Of a stretch of DNA of 64,000 bases, positions 12,701-23,400 are shown in pieces. Made by a program: the position numbers and the translations under genes. Every line of letters starts with the position of its first letter. Positions within the stretch are counted from its first letter, which is position 1. The stretch is from Ectocarpus siliculosus (taxonomy: Eukaryota; Sar; Phaeophyceae; Ectocarpales; Ectocarpaceae): the NCBI GenBank assembly GCA_000310025.1, contig FN648396.1, positions 153,120-217,119 of the forward strand. The letters are read 5' to 3'. Under the pieces are notes generated by a model. That model saw nothing but the letters and a program-made list of their open reading frames with translations. It was not told where the DNA came from and searched no databases.

Positions 12701-13798
12701 CGAACAGGTATATACAGACCTCGATGACAATACCTTGTATCAGTGGCTTTAGCTTCACTTTATGCCCCGTCCCCACCCGCCCCCGTAGTCTCCTTACCAC
12801 CATTGCAGTTTCCATGTTGTGGAATACATATTTCGAGAGCACCATGCTACATTGGGGTCAGTGCACTCGTTTACCGTTCGAGGGGGCAAGCCGGCGAATC
12901 TTGTCAAGTCTTAACGAGAGTATTATCTTTAACAAGCACAACTATGTATGCCGCAGAACAGTGCTATAGTCTACGTTTGTCTCACAACAACCGAACACCA
13001 AGAGATTCGCAACACAAACACGACCTCACCGCTTACGAATGCATGCAACCTAGAGACAACGTTGCCGCTTGCGAAGGAATGCAACCGAGCATGAACGTGG
13101 CCCGCTGTTGATTTTGTCAACGCTTCCGTGCGGCAATTCGGCGGTAGGTTAACTGCAATTAATTCTTCTGTCCCTGTGAGTTCTCTACCGTAGGAGGAAA
13201 CAGCTGCAAGTATAATCGCAATGGGTACCCCACGCTTTCGACGTCCTGCGCTGTCCCCCTTGGCAATCGGAGTGGATCCCGGATGGGTCCTTCTCTGTTT
13301 GATATCCACAAGCTTGATTTCGGGTACACTTTTCCGCCAACATAGAAAACAATGGTTCTAGTTGTGGTCCACCTGCATCACACCATCATCATTCCAAGCC
13401 TCCCCCAATCCCATGGATTGGTATGCCCTTATCCTGTTTTCCCGCCCTCATACATGTACTGCTCTGTACGAACTTCCAGTTCATCTCCCAACAACAGAGT
13501 CTTCCAGATCCATGAAAACTTACACACAGAAAACGTGCCGTCCTCGATCCCAGCACCAACGATGAATATATGCATCAGGGATATCCTATTAGGTGGGTGT
13601 ACCAACCTTGCAGGAGGCGACCTTTCGTACCGTGAAACATATCGTTCTGTGCGTCCACGACGTTTCGGACCATCCCCCGCATGTTGTCGGAGGGGTGGTT
13701 ACTACCAGGATCTTCGTGTTTATTGCGGTAGCTTGGCATTCACCACACCACCACTGCAGACACCAAGTCAGCAGAAGCGACGTTTTGCGAAGATGATA
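9737..13798. other. Intergenic region between the DNAJC21-like gene and gene A
   Basis: No coding exon could be supported on either strand, although the missing first exon of the minus-strand J-protein gene should lie here. Words of the type TACAGCAGTA and TACTGCTGTA recur at about 9810, 10366, 10395 and 11648. From about 11.7 kb onward the sequence is recognisably duplicated at 31.67-33.4 kb, downstream of gene B. An AATAAA on the minus strand at 13719-13724, about 75 bp beyond the gene A stop, could be a polyadenylation signal. Confidence 0.5.
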
Positions 13799-16564
13799 CT
13801 ACGAGTAGGAATACACGCTCATGGCGTAGAATCCTCCGCACACTTGATCTGAGTCCCCCGGGCACTCATAGTCGCAAGAAGTTGACTCTCCGTGCTGCAA
13901 GAGGTCGGTTGAACTCCCTCCGCAGAAGCACTGCCATAGTAGATTCATGGCAGACAGACATGGAGAAAGTACGAAATGGAACATTGTGGGTGCTACTAGC
14001 TGCTTCTGTTCATTCCAATGGTTGGTTGGGTGTGTCATCTCCAGCACCGACGTACCCTCTGTGGCTCTCTTATACTGGTACTGTTTGGTGTTGGGTGATA
14101 GATACATCTGAAAAGCGTGTTTCTATGTCGGGGATCAGCGTACACGTGGAAGGTGGGAAGGTGGGGTCAGCGGCCGCCCGTAGTCGGATGATTAATTACC
14201 AGCGTTTGGATATTTGTCTCCATCGTCTGCTCGAGAAGACTACGCCATTTGGGTACGGAAGGATTAGATTAGTTCGGTCCTCTCACACCCGCCTACATGA
14301 CCAAACCTTCGTCACGATAGCAGCAACACAACTTGCTTGATAGCGTGGTTGTATCACAAGGAACCGCGTCTCACCTCCCTCCCGTACTGCATGCCGAAGT
14401 ACGTGTTTCCGGTGCACTCGGCCTCGCACCTCTGCAAAACGAACCGGTATCGAAGGCACAACAAAGGAGGGAAGAGCAGAAATCCTATCGACATCGAAAA
14501 GGAAGCTGTCACTGCTGAGGCTTCAAGACCAACTGTTCGATATCGAAACGGCGCTGAGTTTACTGCATACCGAAAGAGATAGGTACGCGGTTCTGTTGAG
14601 CATTAGGCACAGCAAGAGGAGCATTGGTCGTGTTGTATCGTCTGTTCAACACCGCAAGAGAAAAAATACAGGAACCCTGTGATAGAGCAACCGATCAGTA
14701 TGACACCGACAACAACCTCCCTCGCACCTCCTTGGTCATGGAAGAACTGTCCGTCAACGCGAGTTCCATGATGCGTGCGTCCGACTCGTCTTGGTAGCAT
14801 CCCACGAACGATGATGTCGTAGGCACGTCGTCACCCGTGTAAAGGTAGACGTTGGCGGCGTCGAACCCGCCGCACGTTTGGTCAGCGTCCCCTGCACAGG
14901 CATAGGTGCAGTCGGCGGACTCCCCGTGCAAAATGTAGTCCGCACCAGCCGAACCGCACCAGCACTGTTTGTGTTTATTCCAGGTAGAGGCAACACCGAC
15001 ACACAAGAAAGGCAGACAGGATGCGTTGTCGAGGCGAGGAAGGGTCGGCCATGCCACCGACATTGTGACTGCTAGAACCTTGGAATCATACTCCACGCAG
15101 AGCTATTTTGTTTGAGATTTCAGAAATATTCTTTGGGGGCGTTCTGTCCAGAAAAAGCCACAGCAAAGTGTGGTGGATGTTCGATAGGGCATATTTCCTA
15201 CAAGAAATACACATTTCATTATGAACGATTGTAGTGTATCCGCGATCGCATTCGTCAGCACCTCTGCTTCGTTCAAGGTACTGATACAACCGCCAAGACG
15301 ACTACTCCTACCTTGGTCCCAATATATCACACGGAAAATAATCCAACTACAGTCTAAGGGCGCCCAAAACTACAAGGTTCCCCACAACGACAGCCCGGTC
15401 GCAAAATATGGCACTTGTTGGTTACACTCCAAGCCAACGTGGTCGTGAAGGCTACTGCCATCTACCTGAGCTCACCTCTCGCCCGTACTGAGTGGCGAAG
15501 TAGGTGTTTCCGAGGCATGTTTGCTCGCACAGCTGATGTCAGCAACACGAAAAATTGAGAACGAAAGCGAGATGAGACAAAGGGAGCAAGTACCGAACCG
15601 AAAGTGAATTTCAAAACAGCATAGCGAGAAGACGGTGGCCGTTAACTTGACGGTGCCCGGGAAGGTTGCGACAAGTATGCCAAGCGTTGAAAAGGAGGAG
15701 TATTTTTCAACGTTTCTGCCGAAGCACGCATGGAGGCGGCTGTTCCTTTGACCGTTCAGTACGGTGGTCACACCCACCCAATACCACGACATACAGCCGA
15801 ATCGATTCATAGACTCGGCGTTCCAGTGCAAGCGCACACCGATCGTCTAGGGGGTCATGCATGAGCGCACCCCGTAGACACAAGGCATTGTTGTGTAGGG
15901 CGACTGACACATGACCAGCAACGAACGGCAAAATTCGATGTATAGGCCGACGGATAGGAACTGTGCAGGTCGCGCAATTAGTCGCCAGGAAATCTTCGGT
16001 GTAGAGTAAACGATGTGCCAATTAACAAGCCAGTTTGCGGGGTCGGAGCCCCGACAAAGTCACCGCATGTGGGGAGTCTTCTTGCGGAAACCCTTTCCAA
16101 GCATGCCACGTTGTGAGGGAAAATATCATACGTTTAAACATGCCTTGCGTCTGTTGAGAAGTTGCCAAATGGACTGAAGGCGTACCACTGGTTTTCGCCC
16201 ATCCTCCAGCGGACCAAAAACCATTTGATCAATCGATGCAAAACAGTATCGTTAAACAACTTAATCACCTCGGTCGTCATGGCGTTGTCGGAAAGAGCGA
16301 GGTCGTCCATGATACGGTCTTCGCGGTCGTCCTCGTAGCACCCAAGGGAAAGAGGGCTAGCGTCGTCTGCCGTGGGGCTAGGAGTGGGGCTGGGAGTGCT
16401 CTCGCCCTTGTAAAGGTAGACATTGGCGGCATCGAACCCGCCGCATGTTTGGTCCGCGTCGCCTGCGCAGGCGTAGGTGCAGTCGGCGGACTCCCCGTGC
16501 AAAATGTAGTCCGCACCAGCCGAACCACACCAGCACTGTGTGGGTTAGGTTCGGCAGAGGCAAC

Positions 16565-16596
<32 letters not shown>

Positions 16597-19500
16597 GATG
16601 TTTGGTCGAAGGGAGGGATGCTCGGCCATACTGGTAGCCCGATGGCAAGAACCTCAGAATCATAACCTCGTATGCATAGGTAGTTCAATTTCGGATTTCA
16701 GAAATATTCTTTGGAGGCGTTCTGTCCAGGAAAAGCCACAGCAAAGTGTGGTGGATGTTCGATAGGGCATATTTCCTACAAGAAATACAAATTTCATTAT
16801 GAACGATTGTAGTGTATCCGCGATCGCATTCGTCAGCACCTCTGCTTCGTTCAAGGTACTGATACAACCGCCAAGACGACTACTCCTACCTTGGTCCCAA
16901 TACATCACACGGAAAATAATCCAACTACAGTCTAAGGGCGCCCAAAACTATAATGTTCCCCACAACGACAGCCCGGTCGCAAAATATGCCACTTGTTGGT
17001 TACATTCCAAGCCAACGTGGTCGTGAAGGCTTCTGGCAACTACCTGAACCCACCTCTTGCCCGTACTGAGTGGCGAAGTAGATGTTGCCGAGGCATGTTT
17101 GCTCGCACAGCTGATGTCATAAACACGAAAACGTCGAAAAAGACAGCGCGAAGAGGCAATGGGAGCAAACGCCAAACTGATCGCACAAATGGAATTGAGA
17201 GGGAACAGTGGTCGGATATAGACTATTCGAACTTCACGTCACTAGGTACGTTCCGATGACAATAAAACGACACGTATTGGTTGGATGTTCATGCAGGAGC
17301 ACAGATGGAGACGAAGATCGTTCTTCCTTTGGGCATTCAGTACATTAGTCACAGTTACCCAACATCGCGAGGTACAGCGAATCGAATCATAGACTCGGCG
17401 TTCCAGTGCAATTCCACACTTCACCGAAGGTCTGGGGGGCTCCTGCAGTGGTATGCATGAGTGCAAGCCGTGGACACAGAACGGTGGTTGTTGTGTGGGA
17501 TTTTTGAGGTATGACCAACAACGGCAAAACTCGATGTAAGAGGTGACGAGTGTAAATGATGTACTGCCCTTCCCATCAAGATCAGTTTCCGGGGTATGAG
17601 TCTCGACGCATGTTGGGGGTCCTTGAGGAAACCCATCCCAAGCACGCCAAAGTGTGAGGAACATGATTTGCGCCTGTGGTACCTCTGGGTGTTGTCAATT
17701 CTCCATCGAACCAAATCTTCAGATGTTGATGCAGGGGAGTGGAAAAAACACAATGCCCGTATACATTCTGATCACCTCGGTCGTCATGGCGTTGTCGGAA
17801 AGAGCGAGGTCGTCCATGATACGGTCTTCGCGGTCGTCCTCGTAGCACCCAAGTGCAAGAGGACCAGCGTCGTCTGCCGTGGGGCTAGGAGTGGGGCTGG
17901 GAGTGCTCTCGGCAGCGTAAAGGTAGACGTTTGCGGCATCGAACCCGCCGCACGTTTGGTCAGCGTCACCTACGCAGGCGTAGGTGCAGTCGGTGGACTC
18001 CCCGTGCAAAGTGTAGTCCGCACCAGCCGAACCACACCAGCACTGTGTGGGTTAAGTTCGGCGGAGGCAACACGGACGGTCGAACGGACGGACGGGAAGC
18101 GAGGTTTGTTTGAGAACGCTTGTGGCAAGGGCAACATGCACACACGATGTGTGCTTTCCGGTACACTCCACGATACGGCCATCCCGGCGCGTAGATCGTC
18201 GCAAGACTAGTTTGTTTTTCATCATTTCCTAACATTTACAACGCGCAAACATACGCGATTCACAAGTACGACTTCAGAGTTCTGTTCATCGGCACATAGA
18301 TGAAAGACGGCCATATAGTCGTTTCTCGATTTCAAGGCGCGTAGTCTTACAGTATTGGACGGAAATTGTACGTAGGTTATCCCATTCGTTGCTTGAGGAA
18401 ATGCTGCCTCAGAACAGGATTCACTGCTCTGTTATGCAACAAACGCTGCTCGTCGCAGCACGTCGTTGAAGTTGTTAGTATTCTCGACATTGATAACAGT
18501 TCCGGAAGCCTCTCGGCACCCGTTGGTGTATGAACCATTACTTTTGGAGGGTTACGGACAACTCGATCGTCGCGGTAATTCGAAAGGTCTCGGATAGAAA
18601 AGGTACGCGTCTGCTTGACCTGAGTGTGCATTTATTAAAAGCAGGATGGACATATCACAGGAGAGTGATGACACATGTAAAAATATTTCGAGTTGTGTCC
18701 GCGAAACGTTCGTCACGAAATGAATACCTCTAAGTACATGTGCACCATTTGTCAGGGCAAGGCTCTATGCGTTTGACGCTAACTCACCTCTCGCCCGTAC
18801 TGTGTGGCGAAGTAGGTTTGACCGTTGCATGTCAGCTCGCAAAGCTGATGTTAGAAACACGTTGGCACGATACGGCAGAGGGAAGAGGGAAGAGGGAATT
18901 TCAGCAAACAAACAAGCGGACGTGCATTTTCAGACGAGACCTAGAGAAAAAGGCATTGATCAACGCTATGGCTACAGTGCAGATTTCACGCACCTCTCAA
19001 AGACTACACGTGGACAACGTAGGATCGTAGAACCTCTTGTTAGTCGCCTGGTACATTGGCCTCAGTCGCACAACATCATAAGACACAGGGTAACCCATCC
19101 AGAGATTGGCGTTCCTGTGAAACACCCCAACACGAGGCCGGTCTTCTACAGATGCCGCACGTGGGGATATGCGTGAGTGGCTACCGTGGACGTAGGGCGC
19201 TTCTAGCTGTGTAGGATGACATGTGCCCATCAACTTCCGAAATATCTACCAGTCGACGGGTGGGAGCTTAGACAATACAGGCCTGGTGCAAGACCATCAG
19301 CTAACTCTCTTCTACAGTAGTTCGCATGACATCTCTTCAACAGCTATTGTAGGACGAGAGCTTCGGAGGCTCGAATCTCGACGTGATGACTGCATCGTGG
19401 GGAATTCTTCATGAGGAACTCCTCGCAAGTATGTCTTTGTGTCTCTCCATCCCTCCCTCTCTGCAAAAACCGAACAACAGTGCGACCAATTTGTCGAACA

Positions 19501-19600
19501 TTTTAGTCACCTCGGTTGTCATGGCGTTGTCGGAAAGAGCGAGGTCGTCCATGATACGGTCTTCGCGGTCGTCCTCGTAGCACCCAAGCGCAAGAGGGGA
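13799..19600 (-). other. Gene A WSC-repeat region: four modular WSC domains
   Basis: Each WSC domain spans three exon pieces: the end of one exon (GCYEDDREDRIMDD), a 57-bp exon (LCEQTCLGNTYFATQYGRE or close), and the start of the next exon (CWCGSAGADY...CGGFDAANVYLY). The 57-bp exons are 18788-18844, 17054-17110, 15476-15532 and 14375-14431. All introns here are phase 0, so each 57-bp plus 267- or 237-bp pair is an in-frame unit. The last domain diverges (CFCGGSSTDLLQH) and ends at the stop codon. A (GACA)n microsatellite sits in one intron near 16570. Confidence 0.85.
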
Positions 19601-20361
19601 GCCTTCTATCACAGGGCTAGGAGTCGGGCTGGGAGTATGAGGCGCTTCATCTCTTATAGTGGGGCTGGGAGTAGGAGGGTCCAGACTGCCCGTGGGGCTG
19701 GGAGTGGGCTCCAATGTGGGGCTAGGCGTGATGCTGGGCGTGGGCTCGGAAGTAGGGTCTTGAACGACAGTGGGGCTAGGCGTCGGCAGCTCTTCATAAA
19801 CGGTGGCCGGTGAAGAACGGGTCGGATTGGCAAGGGTGGGAATGGGAACGAGTCAATCGAGCAAAGACAATCGGCAGCGAAGACGTTGCTGGATGACCAT
19901 CACGGCAGGGATATATGGGGTGTCAATCGATACTCAATAGTAGCGGTAGAAGTTTTACATCTTGCAGCCACGGGAAATAGCCCATAAAAGGTGTGAATCT
20001 TAGCAGGATGTTATAGACGTTGGGCACCTCTTAGGAAAGTCCGACCCCGAATTTAATCGTTTGTCCGGGAAGCAATTTCTACTTCAGCGTAAGGGGGCGG
20101 GCTTGGAGTCGGAATTTGGGTGAACAGATCGCCATTCTTGACTTCTAGCTGTGCGTGATGTGCGGAATCTTTCAATGGTGACTAACCACAGTACCTTCAC
20201 ACACGATGGCGCCCCGGCCGGAGGTTTCCCCCTCTGGGCAATCGGTGCACGGGGGCAAGCCGTCGCTGCTGAAGGTATTTTCTTCGCAAACGTCTGTTGG
20301 GGTTGTGTTGTGTCACATGTCGCACAGAGCGAAAGGGACGGAGAAAGGGAACGAATGAGAG

Positions 20362-20403
<42 letters not shown>

Positions 20404-23400
20404 AGAGATGGCTGATATTGGAATACGGTGCGGCACGAGGCGTGTGCGAGGCATGTGGCAAGGGACAGCTTACGAAACCGCCGGCGGTATGGCAAAGGAA
20501 TAGTTGATGGTGAAGCTCACCACCCCCAGCCGCTTCAACCTCCGTCTCGAACTCGTCGCCGGCTTCAAGGGTGGCAGCTCCCACATCCAGGCCCACGACA
20601 ATCGCGTCGAAGATGCACTCGGTGTTGTCTCTACACAGCTACAAGTATTCGGAATCGGGAGACAAAGCATCGGTGACGGGCGATAGCAGCGGGTGATCGG
20701 TGTCGGATGGAACGGGGAGTCCCGAATAGCAATATCCATGGAAATCAACGTCAAGACGAAGGGCAAATAGTACTCGCTGCGAACGGCAGGCAATATCCTG
20801 GACCAATAACGGTGTCACTTCGATTTTGGGGGGGTTGGTCTTATGTTCGCTAATCTTCTCTATGCTGGAAAGACATGACCATCGCCAGGTCCGATCTCGA
20901 CTAAGCCTCAAAAATGAAAGGATCGAACCCCTGCTCGATGGTGTTCGAGCGACGTTCGAACAGGGGAGGGGCGTGGGTTCTCCAGGACGCACCCTCTCCA
21001 ACAACGGAGCCATGCCCCAAATAATGTGGACAACGCAGAACAAACATCACTAGGCAGCTGTTGCGGGTGATTAATCGAGCTAGTTCATGGTGAAGATAGG
21101 TGAAATTTTCAAGTACTAGCGCCTTGGAGTCGAGCTACGCATGAACTGCGCGTGAACCTGAGCTCGATCAAGTATCATCCATAACGCGTATGCGTACCTC
21201 TTCCACGTCGGTGGGGATGACATCTGGGATCACCGGCGCGGTGTAGTCGTCGACGCTGGTTTGCAAGCGGCGCAAACGGCGGGAGGGAGACGAAAGCAGG
21301 CTCACTTCCGGTTGCCAGTTGGACGTGCAATAGTTGTACCCTTCGGCGATGGACGCCGCCCCGGTACCGATCGTCTCGCCCGTGGAATCCTGCGAGAGGG
21401 GAACCAATTGAGGTGTTGGGAATTGACGAGGGACTTTGCTGGAAGGTACAGAAGCCTTAAATTAGACGCGTCGGAGATATGAGAGGGAGGGATATATCGC
21501 AGCTTGGCATGGGGGTTCGGCCGCAGTTTTTCCCCAAAACGTTCGATCTCTTGAAAATAGGGAGGGAGAGTGTGAATGCCGGGTGGGAGGCAAACTATTC
21601 TCTCGGAAAGCTCTCGCGCAGTTTTAACGTATGTATGGACACCACAAACAACGCGTATGAATACACATATGCACTTGTAGAACAACTGCATTGCCGTGTA
21701 GATTGGTACACAGCGTTTCGGCCACTGGTAGTGAGTGACTATTTCGGGCATGTCCCACCCCAACGGAAGGAAGCGGTTGGAAACCGGAGACGATGATGCA
21801 TGAAGTCACACGTTCAGAGCCAAATCGATACCCGACGTCCGTGCTTTGGGAACCCACAATTTTGTTCGGTTTGTGTGCGGTGCTCGTTCGTTCTGAATTC
21901 ACATCTAACGGGACTCGATGCATCGTGCGTCTAAAACAACGATTTGCAGGACATACACCCACGTGGTGAATGTTTCTACAGCCAAACCAATACACCGAAG
22001 GGTTCCCGCCGCCACAGGCTCATCGCGAAAGCTCCGCTCAATGAAATACCGCCACCTATTGGCCGCCTGTACAAATCTGGCTATTCATCTACCGAGGTGA
22101 CGCAGTTCTCACCGTCCAATCATCGGCCATGTTCCCGTTGTTGGTGCCGAGAACGCCGACCGTAGACATGGCGAGGGGCGCGTACACGTAGACGCCCCCG
22201 ATGTAGTTCGGGTCCGTGAACCAGCGCCTGGCGTTCACCTGCAACCCTGAGGGAAACAACATGTCCACGTTCTGGTCGGTGACTGTGAGCGTCACCCCGG
22301 TCATGGTCTCGGGGAAGTCTCCTCCCTCGTATGCATAAGGCTCTCCGTCGATCAGGATGGTCCGCTCGCCGTCGTTAACGGTGACCTCGATGACAGAGGA
22401 GCCGTCTTCGGTTGCGGCCACGCCGGTGGTGAAGGAGGCATCGGGGCTGACGAGCGGCTCAAATCGTGCGTGCACCATGGCACCCGTGTCCGCCGAGTTG
22501 AGCAGCACGAAGTCGCCGTCTCCATGGCAGTCGAAGGCGAGGCCATCGAACGTGCGGCAGTGCGGGTCACCGTGACAATAGGCGCCTATTGTGCAGCAGA
22601 GGCAAACGCGACATGGGCAGGAGGGGGCACGTGAGCGCAGTTTGGGAAGGGCTCAATGGGATTGGAGTGTGGCAAATCTCTCTGGAATATTGTACCGTGA
22701 CTCTTAGAACTGGCGGGTCAGACCGAACAAAATTCCGCTTTCGTAGGTGCTTGCATTTTCGACGTAAGTAGTATGAAAATCCTCTGAATAGATATTATGT
22801 CTATCCACCCAAACCTTCCGACCTATAGGTTGGGAGTTCTAACCCGGCTGTTAAGGTCGCATGGATTGGGAATATGTATCTCACGGCTTACCTAGCAATG
22901 AGGGGAATAATATGACGAGCACACACTAATCGACACATTGTCGACGAGTGCCTGCCGCAACCGTCCCACAGTCATCACCAGGGCAAGCACCCCAGAACGA
23001 CGGCGGACGAAAATACATCATTGGCTGTTGTACCGGAATGGCTTTCCCCATGTTTGATCCCGGCTGGTACTACCACAAAGTACACGGAAAGGTGTAGCAG
23101 CTGGTGCCCAGAAAAAATAGATGGGATGATATCACACCAGTGTCTTCGAGCGTATCCTGTTTCGTGGATATATCTTCTCGTGGTCCCAACTGCACGTAGC
23201 GCAGACACTAGGCGATATTGTGGAAGAACAGCTTCGGCAGGAGCTCCGCGGGCACAAAGCCGTTCGTCCGAAGCGTTGGTCGACATCAGGTGCGCACGGC
23301 AGTTTGAGTATCGACCGACACTGCGACCTACCACGTCCACGTTCTGGATAGAGGAGAAACGGGAAACACACCCCTGATCACGTCTCACCACGCATGGTTG

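Noticed and set aside
16560-16603. Tandem short repeats as a possible CRISPR-like or regulatory array
   Set aside because: It is a simple (GACA)n microsatellite in an intron with no spacers.
20151-20503. Arg/Glu-rich and Ser/Leu-rich open frames
   Set aside because: They are products of the GA microsatellite within a gene A intron.
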